Below the pieces are notes generated by a model that made no database searches, was not told the DNA's origin, and saw nothing but the letters and a program-made list of their open reading frames with translations. Positions 26,523 to 38,144 of a stretch of DNA of 64,000 bases are shown piece by piece (position 1 is the stretch's first letter; each line of letters begins with the position of its first letter). Source of the DNA: Glycomyces paridis. GTDB lineage: Bacteria > Actinomycetota > Actinomycetes > Mycobacteriales > Micromonosporaceae. The stretch covers positions 315,078 to 379,077 of the forward strand of contig NZ_STGX01000004.1 in NCBI RefSeq assembly GCF_004912155.1. Reading direction: 5' to 3'. Position numbers and translations under genes: made by a program.

Positions 26523-27173
26523 ATGACCACCGAACCGACCGCGCTCGTCGTCGTCTCGCACCACCGCACCGACTCCCTGACCGTCCACATCGGCGACGTC
26601 GTGGCCGCGCGGCTGAAGGAGGCCGGGTACGCCGTCGACCTGCTCAACCTCCACGAAGAGGGCTTCGACCCGCGCATGACCGTCGCCGACCAGCCCGACT
26701 GGGACGACCGCGACAAGGTCTACTCCCCCGAGGTGCAGTCCCATATGGACCGCATCCTCGCCGCCGACCTCGTCGTCCCGGTCTTCCCCGTGTACTGGAA
26801 CAGCGCCCCGGCCCTCCTCAAAGGCTGGATCGACCGCGTCTGGAACTACGGGTTCTCCTACGGCCGCAGCAGGCCCCGGCTCACCGGGAAGCGGATGCTG
26901 TGGCTCGGCCTCGCCGGCGCCACCGCCGGCGACGAGTTCGCCGCCTGGATGAAGGAGACCCTCGGCCGCGTCCTCCTCGAAGGCGTCTCCCACTACAACG
27001 GCATCACCGACGCCGCACTCGAAGTGCTCCACGACGCCGAGGGCGAACCGCAGATCGTCGACGCCGCCGGGAACCTCACCAAGGGCCCCGCCCTCACCGA
27101 CGCCCAACGCACCGCCCACTACGAGGAACTCGACCGCCTCGCCGCCGCCCACGTCGCCGCGTTCCTCAAGTAG
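26523..27173 (+). CDS. Flavodoxin-fold NAD(P)H oxidoreductase (quinone reductase type)
   Basis: A 216-residue Flavodoxin_2 protein: ALVVVSHHRTDSLTVHI (FMN phosphate loop), DLLNLHEEGFDPRMT, ILAADLVVPVFPVYWNSAPALLKGWIDRVWNYGFSYG (the MdaB/WrbA-type flavin and substrate region), and LWLGLAGATAGDEF. It probably reduces quinones or nitro/azo compounds with NAD(P)H. The ATG at 26523 has GGAGG 6 nt upstream. The divergent AraC gene is its likely regulator. It ends 3 bp before the convergent Mrr-membrane gene. Confidence 0.88.
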   Translation: MTTEPTALVVVSHHRTDSLTVHIGDVVAARLKEAGYAVDLLNLHEEGFDPRMTVADQPDWDDRDKVYSPEVQSHMDRILAADLVVPVFPVYWNSAPALLKGWIDRVWNYGFSYGRSRPRLTGKRMLWLGLAGATAGDEFAAWMKETLGRVLLEGVSHYNGITDAALEVLHDAEGEPQIVDAAGNLTKGPALTDAQRTAHYEELDRLAAAHVAAFLK

Positions 27174-27176
27174 TCC

Positions 27177-28562
27177 TTATCCAGGAGTACCCGGGCTGGA
27201 GTAACCAGCCAGCCGACACGCGTGCAGTCCCGACTCGGTCAAGACCGGCCGCGATTCCTCAATGCGAGCTCGCCGGGGCCGGTACCAGACCTGGCGTCTG
27301 ATCAGGAATGCGTGGCCGGTGGCACCCAGCCACTCAAGTGCGACGATGAGGCCGAAGAGCCAACCGGGTCCCATCGTCGTGGTGATTAGCGAGCAGACGA
27401 ACAACCCCAGGTAGTACACGAAGTACAACCAGAAATCCCACCGCCGCGGTCGGAGGATCGCGGAAACCAGGAATGTGATCGGCGTGCCGAAACTGACCAT
27501 CAAGAAAGGACTGGCGGCCCAAACATACGAACCGATGTGCCGACCGAGACCTGGCTTCTCCCACCAGGTTCTCCCCTCGATGATCAGTTCGGGCCGCGAC
27601 GGCTGCTGTTGCGGAGAGATCGGATCGAAGTAGCCCGCGGCCGGCTGGGGCGACATCGCGGCCGGGCTGGCGGGGATCGGGGAGGCCGGTTGGTCGGCGG
27701 CCCTGGCCTGAGACATGCGTGAACCGAACCGCCCTGCCAGCGGAATTGGAGTTTCGTAGCCGAGCGCCTGCCGACGTGCTGCGGCGAGCCAAACGCAGAT
27801 GCCACCGAGCGTCGCCAACAGGATCAGTCCGAGGACTCGCTGGCCGGATGACGGCCCGGCTCCACCGTCCACGGCACCTGAGAGCGCTGAGGCGGTGATG
27901 ATCATGGCGAAACCCCACGCACCCGTACCGAGCGTCCACCCGAGCCAGTATCGATTCCGCGTCTCTAGGAAGGCGTGCAGGAATCCGATCCAGGCAAGCA
28001 CGCCGCCGCTGAAACAGGCCACGTAGAAGTACCAGTGGAGGCTACTCGGCTCGGGTCGCTCCTGCACGGCACGCCCGAGGACCGCATACGTCGTCGCTGT
28101 AGGCGGGCGCTGTATCGGCGCGACCCGGTCCGCCGGAATCGCTTGAGGGGCGGGGGCGCTGGGCTGTTCGAGCACACCGGGTTCTGCTCCGGGATAGTCC
28201 GAGGCCCGCTCCAGCCGACTGGCAGTTTCCCCGACAGGAACCACCTTCCGGCTGGCCAGATCGTAGGTAAACAGCGCAATGCCCTCGTTGTCCGCGAGTT
28301 CGAGCGCGGGCCGCGAATATCCGCCCGCGCTGTAGAAGAGCCTCGATGTGCTGCGGCCCCCAGCTCCGAGCAATTGCTGTATCGCTGGGCGACCCACGGG
28401 ACTGCGAAGGTGTTTCACCTGCGCGATCGCAGTCGGCGCCTCGACATCGACACCGCCGTCGGGACCGGTCGTCGTCCGCTTGGCGCCGCGGAAGCCGACC
28501 TTTTGCATATGCTCGGCGGCAAGGTACTCGGCGGCGTCCGCCTCGGGTTGGGCACTCGTCAT
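27177..28562 (-). CDS. Mrr-like restriction endonuclease domain fused to six membrane segments
   Basis: A 461-residue two-part protein. Residues 5-110 match the Mrr_cat/PD-(D/E)XK pattern: AEYLAAEHMQKVGFRGAKRTT, then GPDGGVDV with Asp39, then AQVKHLRSPVG with Gln48-x-Lys50, and LFYSAGGYSRPALELADNEGIALFTYD. After a Pro-rich linker come three hydrophobic helices (WYFYVACFSGGVLAWIGFLHAF, YWLGWTLGTGAWGFAMIIT, RVLGLILLATLGGICVWLAA), another Pro/Gln linker, and three more. Such a fusion would hold a nuclease at the membrane, as in some phage- or plasmid-defence proteins. The ATG at 28562 has GAAGGTG 6 nt upstream; earlier in-frame starts at 28577 and 28589 are weaker. Lower GC than core genes. Confidence 0.75.
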   Translation of the reverse strand: MTSAQPEADAAEYLAAEHMQKVGFRGAKRTTTGPDGGVDVEAPTAIAQVKHLRSPVGRPAIQQLLGAGGRSTSRLFYSAGGYSRPALELADNEGIALFTYDLASRKVVPVGETASRLERASDYPGAEPGVLEQPSAPAPQAIPADRVAPIQRPPTATTYAVLGRAVQERPEPSSLHWYFYVACFSGGVLAWIGFLHAFLETRNRYWLGWTLGTGAWGFAMIITASALSGAVDGGAGPSSGQRVLGLILLATLGGICVWLAAARRQALGYETPIPLAGRFGSRMSQARAADQPASPIPASPAAMSPQPAAGYFDPISPQQQPSRPELIIEGRTWWEKPGLGRHIGSYVWAASPFLMVSFGTPITFLVSAILRPRRWDFWLYFVYYLGLFVCSLITTTMGPGWLFGLIVALEWLGATGHAFLIRRQVWYRPRRARIEESRPVLTESGLHACRLAGYSSPGTPG

Positions 28563-28888
28563 GGAAGACACCTTCATCGGCAGGGGCAATGCACGCTTGC
28601 GCGGCGCCTCCCCCGCGACGCCAGTTGCACGAGTGGTCCGAGTCCTAAATAGTCGCTATCGTTGGTGTTGCGGCACTACAAATTCGGCTACGCGTGAACC
28701 TAGAATCGTAGTCCCGTGCCGCGGCGGGAACGATCCCCCAAAAGAGTGAGTCAAGGAGGCTCTGTGGCGTCACGCCATGAGCGGCACCACAACCAGACGC
28801 CGGAACTCTTTCGCGTTCAGCACCGCCTTCAAATGCCGCTGAGACGCGAGCCCTGTGGCCCTTTCGGGCCAGCCTTGGTGCCCCGCAC
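28563..28888. other. Low-GC spacer between the Mrr-fusion and a small membrane gene
   Basis: It holds the promoter of the Mrr-fusion gene, a perfect AAGGAGG at 28753-28759 with a possible small frame (see next entry), and a hairpin at 28856-28871 (TGGCCC-tttc-GGGCCA) that can terminate the 28889-29044 gene. Nothing else is recognised. Confidence 0.5.
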
Positions 28889-28952
28889 TCAGTCGCGGCC
28901 CAGGACCCAGCCGATGCCGGCGAGGAGCGCGATGAGGCCGAAGAAGACGTAG
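28764..28952 (+). CDS. Possible 62-residue peptide with a perfect Shine-Dalgarno
   Basis: A GTG at 28764 follows AAGGAGG with 4 nt spacing and opens a basic, Pro/Arg-rich frame (MASRHERHHNQTPELFRVQH...). It has no recognisable domain and its end overlaps the antisense membrane gene at 28889. The ribosome site is the only positive evidence; the overlap and composition argue against it. Confidence 0.2.
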   Translation: MASRHERHHNQTPELFRVQHRLQMPLRREPCGPFGPALVPRTQSRPRTQPMPARSAMRPKKT

Positions 28953-29044
28953 ATGGCGATCTCGACCCACTCGTGCGGCGTCGGTCGCCGCCAGAAGCGC
29001 TTGTCGGGGCGCTCGGGGTCGGTCGGATCAGGGGTGTCGTTCAT
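28889..29044 (-). CDS. Small single-pass membrane protein
   Basis: A 51-residue protein: a charged, proline-rich N-terminus (MNDTPDPTDPERPDKRFWRRPTPHEW) and one C-terminal membrane helix (EIAIYVFFGLIALLAGIGWVLG). Short proteins of this plan are common in actinomycetes and are usually unassigned. It diverges from the ABC-F gene (85-bp gap) and a 6-bp hairpin lies beyond its stop. Function unknown. Confidence 0.65.
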   Translation of the reverse strand: MNDTPDPTDPERPDKRFWRRPTPHEWVEIAIYVFFGLIALLAGIGWVLGRD

Positions 29045-29129
29045 GGCTCCAGCGTAGGCAGCCCCACCCAGCGCCACCACCGCCCCAAATGACTTTGACG
29101 CGGCCCGCCCCCGCCCCGAGAATCGTGGC

Positions 29130-30776
29130 ATGGGATTCGTGGATCTGGCCGGGGTGCGGTACGTGCTCGGCGACGGCAGGACGCTGTTCGACGACGTGTC
29201 GTTCCGTGTCGGCGAGGGCGCCAAGGTCGCGCTCATCGGGGCGAACGGCACCGGCAAGACCACGCTGCTGCGCATCGTGACCGGCGCTCTGGCGCCGGAG
29301 GCCGGGACGGTCGCGCACGCGGGCGGGCTCGGCGTGATGCGCCAGCTCGTGGGGATGCGCGACGGCCTCGCGCCGCTGCGCGGCCTCGCCGTGGACCTCG
29401 CGCCGCCGCCGGTGCGGGCCGTCGCGGCGCGACTGGCCGACGCCGAGGCCCGCATGGCCGCGGGAGGCGGTGAGCGGGCGCAGCTCGCGTACGCGCAGGC
29501 GCTCGCCGACTGGGGCGAGGCGGGCGGGTACGAGTTCGACGTACTGTGCGACACGGTCGCCGTCGCGATCCTCGGCCTGCCTTGGGAGGCGGTCAAGGAC
29601 CGTCCGCTCAGGACGCTCTCGGGCGGGGAGCAGAAGCGCTTCGCGCTCCAGCTGCTGCTGCGCGGGCGCGACGAGGTGCTGGTGCTCGACGAGCCGGACA
29701 ACTTCCTCGACGTCCCGGCCAAGCGCGAGCTGGAGGAGGCGATCCGCGAGTCCGAGAAGTCGATCCTGTTCGTCTCCCACGACCGCGAGGTCCTCGCGAA
29801 CGCGGCCGGCGCGGTCGTCACCCTCGAAGCGGGCACGACCTGGACGCACGGCGGCGGCTTCGGCACCTGGCACGCGGCCCGCGCCGCCCGCCACGAGCGG
29901 TTCGAGGAGCTGCGCCGCCGCTGGGACGAGGAGCACCACAAGCTGCGCGAACTCATGCTCATGTACAAGAACAAGGCCGCGTACAACGACTCGATGGCCT
30001 CGCGCTACCGGGCCGCGCAGACGCGGCTGCGCAAGTTCGAGGAGGCCGGGCCCCCGCCGGCCCCGCCACGCGAGCAGGACCTGCGCGTCAAGCTCGCGGG
30101 CGGTCGCACCGGCAAACGCGCGGTGGTGTGCGAGCAGCTCGAACTGGAGGACCTGACGTTCCCGTTCGACCTCGAGGTCTGGTACGGCGACCGCGTCGCC
30201 GTCCTGGGCGCCAACGGGACCGGCAAGAGCCACTTCCTGCGACTGCTCGCCCGCGGCGGCACCGACCCCGAGTCCGCGCCCGCGGCGGGCCGGAACCTCG
30301 ACCCGGTGCGCCACGGCGGCCACGCCCGGCTGGGCGCAAGGGTGCTGCCGGGCCACTTCTCGCAGACCCACGAGCATCCCGAGCTCGACGGGCGCACGCT
30401 CCGCGAGATCCTCTGGGACGGCAGCGAGGAGCGCCCTTCGCTCGACCGGTCGAAGGCCATGAGCGCGTTGAACCGGTACGAGCTCACCGCCCAGTCCGAA
30501 CAGGACTTCGGGACGCTCTCGGGCGGGCAGCAGGCGCGGTTCATGGTGCTGCTGCTCGAACTCTCCGGCGCGACCTGCCTGCTGCTGGACGAGCCGACCG
30601 ACAACCTCGACCTCGCCAGCGCCGAGGCCCTCGAAGAGGGCCTGAAGTCCTTCGAGGGCACCGTCATCGCGGTCACGCACGACCGCTGGTTCACGCGCGG
30701 CTTCGACCGCTTCGTGGTCTTCCGGAACGACGGCGACGTGGTCGAGGCCGACGAGCCGGTCTGGGACGTCAGGTAG
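29130..30776 (+). CDS. ABC-F ATPase (translation factor or ribosome-protection type)
   Basis: A 548-residue soluble protein with two ABC cassettes and no membrane domain. Cassette 1 has LIGANGTGKTTLLRI, LSGGEQKRFALQLLL and VLVLDEPDNFLDVPAK. The linker (about 245-320) holds the charged helical pair FEELRRRWDEEHHKLRELM. Cassette 2 has VLGANGTGKSHFLRLLA, LSGGQQARFMVLLL and LLLDEPTDNLD. This is the ABC-F class, which binds the ribosomal E site; some members give resistance to macrolides and related drugs, others are housekeeping. The subgroup cannot be fixed without a tree. It ends at a terminator shared with argG. Confidence 0.93.
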   Translation: MGFVDLAGVRYVLGDGRTLFDDVSFRVGEGAKVALIGANGTGKTTLLRIVTGALAPEAGTVAHAGGLGVMRQLVGMRDGLAPLRGLAVDLAPPPVRAVAARLADAEARMAAGGGERAQLAYAQALADWGEAGGYEFDVLCDTVAVAILGLPWEAVKDRPLRTLSGGEQKRFALQLLLRGRDEVLVLDEPDNFLDVPAKRELEEAIRESEKSILFVSHDREVLANAAGAVVTLEAGTTWTHGGGFGTWHAARAARHERFEELRRRWDEEHHKLRELMLMYKNKAAYNDSMASRYRAAQTRLRKFEEAGPPPAPPREQDLRVKLAGGRTGKRAVVCEQLELEDLTFPFDLEVWYGDRVAVLGANGTGKSHFLRLLARGGTDPESAPAAGRNLDPVRHGGHARLGARVLPGHFSQTHEHPELDGRTLREILWDGSEERPSLDRSKAMSALNRYELTAQSEQDFGTLSGGQQARFMVLLLELSGATCLLLDEPTDNLDLASAEALEEGLKSFEGTVIAVTHDRWFTRGFDRFVVFRNDGDVVEADEPVWDVR

Positions 30777-30797
30777 GGGAGCCCCGCGGGGCTCCCC
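30776..30797. terminator. Bidirectional terminator between ABC-F and argG
   Basis: A 10-bp perfect stem GGGGAGCCCC/GGGGCTCCCC lies in the 25-bp gap between the two convergent stops. Confidence 0.8.
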
Positions 30798-30801
30798 TTC
30801 G

Positions 30802-33711
<2,910 letters not shown>

Positions 33712-33714
33712 TCA

Positions 33715-33737
33715 CCGCATCGGTCCCACCGATGCGG
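33715..33737. promoter_or_regulatory. 10-bp inverted repeat upstream of the P450 gene
   Basis: CCGCATCGGT-ccc-ACCGATGCGG is a perfect repeat, 53 bp before the P450 ATG and 117 bp after the stop of the upstream HAD gene. It could be an operator or the HAD terminator; no T-run follows. Confidence 0.45.
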
Positions 33738-33853
33738 CCCCACCGCTTCGTTCCACCACTTCGGAGACTATGCGGGTTCGCGTCGTCGCACAACGTCACC
33801 GGGATGCTTTGTCCTAGATCCGACATTCCGTGCGGGTCGGATGCGGCGCGCGC

Positions 33854-34681
33854 CTACAGGAGTTCGAGGAGTTCCTCGAGGTACTGGGCGACGCCGTCGT
33901 CGTTGTTGCCCGCCGGGGCGATCTCGCTCGCGGCGGCCTGGACCCACGGGTGGCCGTTGGGCATCGCGACGGCGTGGCCGGCCGCGTTGAACATGCTCAG
34001 GTCGTTCGTGGCGTCGCCGAAGACGAGCACGTCGGACCAGTCGATGCCGAACTTGTCGAGCACCACCTGGATGCCGGCGGCCTTGGTGACGCCGACCGGG
34101 CACACTTCGAGCATCCCGACGCCGGACTCGGTGACGGTGACCAGGTCGGGGTCGAGCACGTCCTGCGCGGCCACGAGCAGCTCCGGCCCGGTGTGGTGGT
34201 CGGACACGAAGTAGCCCTTGACCATCGGACCGGAGAAGGCGACCTCGCGGGGCGCCGCTTCGAGGACGACGGCGGGCCAGGGCCAGTCGGGCATCGGGTC
34301 GCCGGTGATGTTCCGGTCCGGGTCGGCCGGTTCGGCGAGCGCCCGCACGGGGCCGACCTCGGCCTCCACCAGGCGAAGCGCCTCGTGGAGGACCGCGCCG
34401 TCTACGGAGCGGTCGGCGAGCTGCACGACCGTGTCGTCGTACCGGCATTCGTACACGAACGCGCCCTGGCCGAGGACGAGGAAGTCGGCGGCCGGGATGT
34501 CGTTGCGGCACAGGTCGAGCAGCCGAGGGCCCCGGCCGCTGGCGCCGACGAGGATCACCCCGGAGGCGGCCAGACGCTTGAGCGCGGACATGGTGCGCGG
34601 GGAGACCGTCTCGTCCGAGCGGACGATGGTGCCGTCGAGGTCGGTGGCGACGAGTCGGGGTGCCCTGGCCAGTTGGATCAT
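33854..34681 (-). CDS. HAD-superfamily phosphatase (Cof/IIB type), paralogue A
   Basis: A 275-residue HAD hydrolase. Motif I is VATDLDGTIV (nucleophile Asp and acid Asp), motif II is VGASGRG, the lysine motif lies in VTKAAGIQVVLDKFG, and motif IV is VFGDATNDLSMFNAAGHAVAM. The large type IIB cap lies between. Substrates of this family are small sugar phosphates, flavin or nucleotide monophosphates; not predictable here. The neighbour at 34762 is a paralogue in the same direction, 80 bp upstream. Confidence 0.9.
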   Translation of the reverse strand: MIQLARAPRLVATDLDGTIVRSDETVSPRTMSALKRLAASGVILVGASGRGPRLLDLCRNDIPAADFLVLGQGAFVYECRYDDTVVQLADRSVDGAVLHEALRLVEAEVGPVRALAEPADPDRNITGDPMPDWPWPAVVLEAAPREVAFSGPMVKGYFVSDHHTGPELLVAAQDVLDPDLVTVTESGVGMLEVCPVGVTKAAGIQVVLDKFGIDWSDVLVFGDATNDLSMFNAAGHAVAMPNGHPWVQAAASEIAPAGNNDDGVAQYLEELLELL

Positions 34682-34761
34682 GCGTCCTCCATGGTTGTCT
34701 CGCTTCGCTCCGCCACCGCGGAACCGTCGCCGCGCCACTGCCGGCGCTCGCCGCGGCGGGC

Positions 34762-35610
34762 TCAGAACCAGCGCGCCAGCACCTTCGCGACCCCGTCCTC
34801 CCACACCGAGGGCGCCACTTCGTCGGCGGCGGCGCGGACTTCGGGCTCCGCCTGCCCCATCGCGACGGCGTGTCCGGCCCACGCGAACATGCTGAGGTCG
34901 TTGTGGGCGTCGCCGAAGACGACGGTGTCGGCCGATGATACGCCGTAGCGCTCGGCGATGCGGGCGATGCCGGTGGCCTTGGTGACGCCGGGCGGTCCGA
35001 TGTCGACCCAGCCGTTGAAGCCGACCTCGACGTGGAAGTCGGCCGGGTCGAGCCCGGCGGCGTCGGCGAGGCGCATCGCGCGCGGGCAGCGCACGCCCGC
35101 GCCGTAACGGTTGTCGGAGTCGATGCGGGCGACGATGCGCGCGGTGTGGCGCGAGAGGATGTCGTCGAGGGTGATCACGCCGCCCCACTTGGCGTGGAAG
35201 TCGCGCCGGAAGCCCTCGGTGTGCCACCAGCCGTCGAGCCCGCGGGAGACGGCGAACTGGACCTTCGGGTCGGCGGCGAGGAACGCCTCGACGGCGGGCC
35301 GGGCGTCGACCACGGACTCGTACGACACCTCCCCGGCACCGAGGTCGTACTCGGCGGAGCCGTGGCTGGAGGAGGCGAAGCCGTCTTCGAGGCCGAGGTC
35401 GTAGGCCGTGCTGACGGTGCTCCACAGGGCCCGGCCGGTGACCACGGCGACGGGCACGCCCGCGTCGCGCACGGCCCGGATCGCGTCGATGACGGCGCGG
35501 CTCGGTTTGGTGCCCTGCTCGTCGTGGTAGTCCACGACGGTGCCGTCGAGGTCGACGGCGACGAGCTTCGGGGGCGTCTGGCGGAGGGCGGGCGGGGCGG
35601 AGTCTGACAC
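34762..35610 (-). CDS. HAD-superfamily phosphatase (Cof/IIB type), paralogue B
   Basis: A 282-residue paralogue of the next gene. Motif I is VAVDLDGTVVDYH, motif II is VAVVTGRA, the lysine motif is GVTKATGIARIAERYG, and motif IV is VVFGDAHNDLSMFAWAGHAVAM. The start is GTG at 35610. The tandem pair near serS is a common actinobacterial neighbourhood. Substrate unknown. Confidence 0.9.
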   Translation of the reverse strand: MSDSAPPALRQTPPKLVAVDLDGTVVDYHDEQGTKPSRAVIDAIRAVRDAGVPVAVVTGRALWSTVSTAYDLGLEDGFASSSHGSAEYDLGAGEVSYESVVDARPAVEAFLAADPKVQFAVSRGLDGWWHTEGFRRDFHAKWGGVITLDDILSRHTARIVARIDSDNRYGAGVRCPRAMRLADAAGLDPADFHVEVGFNGWVDIGPPGVTKATGIARIAERYGVSSADTVVFGDAHNDLSMFAWAGHAVAMGQAEPEVRAAADEVAPSVWEDGVAKVLARWF

Positions 35611-35661
35611 GCCCCAACCGTATCCCCGCCCGGATGAACGGCGGGGGACCGAGCGGCTGAA

Positions 35662-35678
35662 CTCACGTGAGGGCCCTC
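35662..35678. promoter_or_regulatory. Two interlocked 10-bp palindromes in a divergent promoter
   Basis: CTCACGTGAG (35662-35671) and GAGGGCCCTC (35669-35678) are both perfect and share three bases. They lie in the 130-bp spacer between the HAD gene and DUF488. Regulator unknown. Confidence 0.35.
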
Positions 35679-35740
35679 ATGACAATTTGCAATCACACCA
35701 AACCCACCCATCGGGTCGCCTTCAGGCATACGGTTCGTCT

Positions 35741-36106
35741 ATGGGCGAGATCACGATCGAACGCGTCTACGACTACCGCGAGGACCCGCAGCGGGCCGGA
35801 GCGGTCTTCCTGGTCGACCGGCTGTGGCCGCGCGGGGTCAGCAAGGAGGACCTCGACGGCGTCGCCTGGGAGCAGGAGGTCGCGCCGTCCCCGAACCTGC
35901 GGATCTGGTTCGGCCACCGCGCCGACCGCTTCGCCGAGTTCACCGCCAGGTACCGCAGCGAACTCGACGGCCACCCCGAGCGGGCCGAGAAGATCCTCGA
36001 AGCGGCCCGGTCGGGACCGGTGACCCTCCTCTACGCCGCCAAGGACACCGAAGTGAACCACGCTCTCGTTCTTAAGGCCTGGCTCGACGAACAGGACACC
36101 GAGTAG
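35741..36106 (+). CDS. DUF488-family protein
   Basis: A 121-residue soluble protein with the DUF488 marks: FLVDRLWPRGVSKEDL, VAPSPNLRIWFGH, FTARYRSEL and a C-terminal VTLLYAAKDTEVNHALVLKAWL. The biochemical role of the family is not established. The ATG at 35741 directly precedes the conserved VYDYRE start; the in-frame extension upstream is not family-like. It runs towards serS and is separated from it by repeat copy A. Confidence 0.88.
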   Translation: MGEITIERVYDYREDPQRAGAVFLVDRLWPRGVSKEDLDGVAWEQEVAPSPNLRIWFGHRADRFAEFTARYRSELDGHPERAEKILEAARSGPVTLLYAAKDTEVNHALVLKAWLDEQDTE

Positions 36107-36115
36107 GACCCGAAC

Positions 36116-36167
36116 TGTCGGACCCCCGTGGCACGGTAGTTGCACCGGGGGCCCGCAGATTCGTCGG
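36116..36167 (+). repeat. Dispersed intergenic repeat, copy A
   Basis: The core, tgtcggacccccgtggcacg then gtagttg-accgggggcccg-, recurs at 37978-38046 (opposite strand) and 41646-41714. This copy sits between convergent genes and lacks the ggcaaatcac end of the other two. Confidence 0.75.
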
Positions 36168-36248
36168 GTCGCCGAATCAACCGGAAACGCCCGAAAGCAC
36201 ACGGCCCGCCGATCCTCGGATCGGCGGGCCGCTCACGTCTCGCAGCGA

Positions 36249-37505
36249 TTACTTCGGTTCGATGACGTCCTTGCCGAGGAACGGCTGGAGCGCCTTCGGC
36301 ACCGCCACCGACCCGTCCGGCCGCTGGTGGTTCTCCAGGATCGCCACCAGCCAGCGCGTCGTCGCCAGCGTCCCGTTCAACGTCGCCGCCACCGCGTTCT
36401 TCCCCTGCTCGTCGCGGTACTTCACGTTCAGGCGCCGCGCCTGGAACGTCGTGCAGTTCGACGTCGAGGTCAGCTCGCGGTAGCGGCCCTGCGTCGGCAC
36501 CCACGCCTCGCAGTCGAACTTGCGCGAAGCCGACGTGCCCAGGTCGCCCGCCGCCACGTCGATGACCCGGTACGGCAGCTCCATCTTCTGGAGCATCATC
36601 TCCTCATATGACAAGAGCTTCTCATGCTCGGCCGCCGCGTCCTCGGGCCGGCAGAACGAGAACATCTCGACCTTGTCGAACTGGTGGACCCGGATGATGC
36701 CCTTGGTGTCCTTGCCGTACGAGCCCGCCTCGCGGCGGAAGCACGAGGACCAGCCCGCGTACCGGCGCGGCGCCTCCAGCTCGCCGAGGTTCTCCCCGGC
36801 GTGGTAGGCCGCGAGCGGCACCTCGGAGGTGCCCACCAGGTACATCTCGTCGCGTTCGAGGTAGTAGATCTCGTCGGCGTGCTCGCCGAGGAAACCGGTG
36901 CCCTCCATGGCCTCCGGGCGCACCAGCACCGGCGGGATCACCGGCGTGAACCCGGTCTCGACGGCCTGCTGGATGGCGAGGTTGAGCATCGCCAGCTGCA
37001 GCAGCGCGCCGTCACCGGTCAGGTAGTAGAAGCGCGCGCCCGAGGTCTTCGCGCCGCGCTCGGTGTCGAGCAGGCCCAGGGCCGTGCCGATCTCCAGGTG
37101 GTCGCGCGGGTCCTCGATCGCGGTCCGCTCCCCGACCTCGCGCAGGACGACGTAGTCGTCCTCCCCGCCGGCCGGGGCCCCCTCGGCGACCAGGTTCGGA
37201 ATGGCCCGGCCGGCCGCCTCGAAGGCCGCCGCGCTCGCGGTGACCTGGAGTTCGGCGGCCTTGACCTCGTCGGACAGGACCTTGGTGCGGTCGAGGAGGA
37301 CCCGCTTCTCATCCGCGTCGGCACCGGCGATCCGCTTGCCCAGGCCCTTCTGCTCGGCCCGCAGGGACTCGAAGGACTGGAGCGCGCTGCGGTGGTCGGC
37401 GTCGGCGGAGAGGAGGGCGTCGACGGCTTCGACGGAGGCGCCGCGCTTGCGCTGGCTGTCGCGGTAGGCGTCCGGGTCGTCTCGCAGTGCACGCAGATCA
37501 ATCAC
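36249..37505 (-). CDS. serS: Seryl-tRNA synthetase
   Basis: A 418-residue class II synthetase charging tRNA-Ser. The N-terminal antiparallel coiled-coil arm (about 30-100) binds the long variable arm. Motif 2 ([29 protein letters not shown]) and motif 3 ([19 protein letters not shown]) are intact, as is the serine-binding [13 protein letters not shown]. The start is GTG at 37505 (V-I-D-L-R-A-L); another GTG two codons upstream is possible. No ribosome site is visible, so the transcript may be leaderless. The stop faces DUF488 across repeat copy A. Confidence 0.96.
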   Translation of the reverse strand: MIDLRALRDDPDAYRDSQRKRGASVEAVDALLSADADHRSALQSFESLRAEQKGLGKRIAGADADEKRVLLDRTKVLSDEVKAAELQVTASAAAFEAAGRAIPNLVAEGAPAGGEDDYVVLREVGERTAIEDPRDHLEIGTALGLLDTERGAKTSGARFYYLTGDGALLQLAMLNLAIQQAVETGFTPVIPPVLVRPEAMEGTGFLGEHADEIYYLERDEMYLVGTSEVPLAAYHAGENLGELEAPRRYAGWSSCFRREAGSYGKDTKGIIRVHQFDKVEMFSFCRPEDAAAEHEKLLSYEEMMLQKMELPYRVIDVAAGDLGTSASRKFDCEAWVPTQGRYRELTSTSNCTTFQARRLNVKYRDEQGKNAVAATLNGTLATTRWLVAILENHQRPDGSVAVPKALQPFLGKDVIEPK

Positions 37506-37559
37506 GCCCACCAGATTACCGGCCGGGCCCGCGCGCCACCGAGCGCATATTGTGGGCGT

Positions 37560-37913
37560 GTGGCGGTGGATATGGACCGGGCGGACTTCGAGGCGGCGGT
37601 CGCCGACGCGCTCGACGCGGTCCCGCAGGAGCTCATGGCGATGCTCGACAACGTGGTGATCCTCGTGGAGGAGGAGCCCGACGGGCCCGAGAAGGAGCTG
37701 CTGGGCCTCTACCAGGGGACGGCGCTGACCGACCGGGGCTGGGAGTACGGCGGGGTCCTGCCCGACACGATCACGATCTACCGGGGCCCGACCCTGCGGA
37801 TGTGCTCGACCCCGCAGGAGGTCGTCGACGAGGTCGCCGTGACGGTGGTGCACGAAATCGCCCACCACTTCGGCATCGAGGAGCACCGCCTCCACCAGCT
37901 CGGCTGGGGCTGA
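37560..37913 (+). CDS. Minimal zincin metallopeptidase-like protein (PF06262 type)
   Basis: A protein of about 117 residues with [11 protein letters not shown] near the C-terminus, the HExxH zinc site of single-domain zincins, preceded by [25 protein letters not shown] and [13 protein letters not shown], the family signature. Activity is unproven for the family. Starts are ambiguous: GTG 37560, GTG 37566 or ATG 37572, and homologues begin within a few residues of the ATG. It diverges from serS over about 55 bp. This serS/zincin pairing is common in actinobacteria. Confidence 0.85.
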   Translation: MAVDMDRADFEAAVADALDAVPQELMAMLDNVVILVEEEPDGPEKELLGLYQGTALTDRGWEYGGVLPDTITIYRGPTLRMCSTPQEVVDEVAVTVVHEIAHHFGIEEHRLHQLGWG

Positions 37914-37977
37914 CCGACCGGCCCGAACCGCAGGCGGCGGCCCGATGGCTTCGGTTGCGGGGCATGGCAAAGCGGGG

Positions 37978-38046
37978 GTGATTTGCCGGGAAAACCGACC
38001 AATTCGCGGGCCCCCGGTTCAACTACCGTGCCACGAGGGTCCGACA
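37978..38046 (-). repeat. Dispersed intergenic repeat, copy B
   Basis: Read on the minus strand it is nearly identical to copies A and C over the first 50 bases and shares the ggcaaatcac end with copy C. It lies in the 231-bp spacer between the zincin gene and the molybdate regulator gene. Confidence 0.75.
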
Positions 38047-38144
38047 GTCCCACATCGCAGATGCGAACACGAGTCCCCCTCGATGGCGCGAATACAAGCA
38101 TTCTTCCTTGGGTTCCCTCGCATCTGAGAGGATACGATGCTCGA

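Noticed and set aside
28777-28842. 21-codon frame beginning ATGAGCGGCACC
   Set aside because: The good Shine-Dalgarno lies 17 nt away and serves the GTG at 28764 better; no supporting motif.
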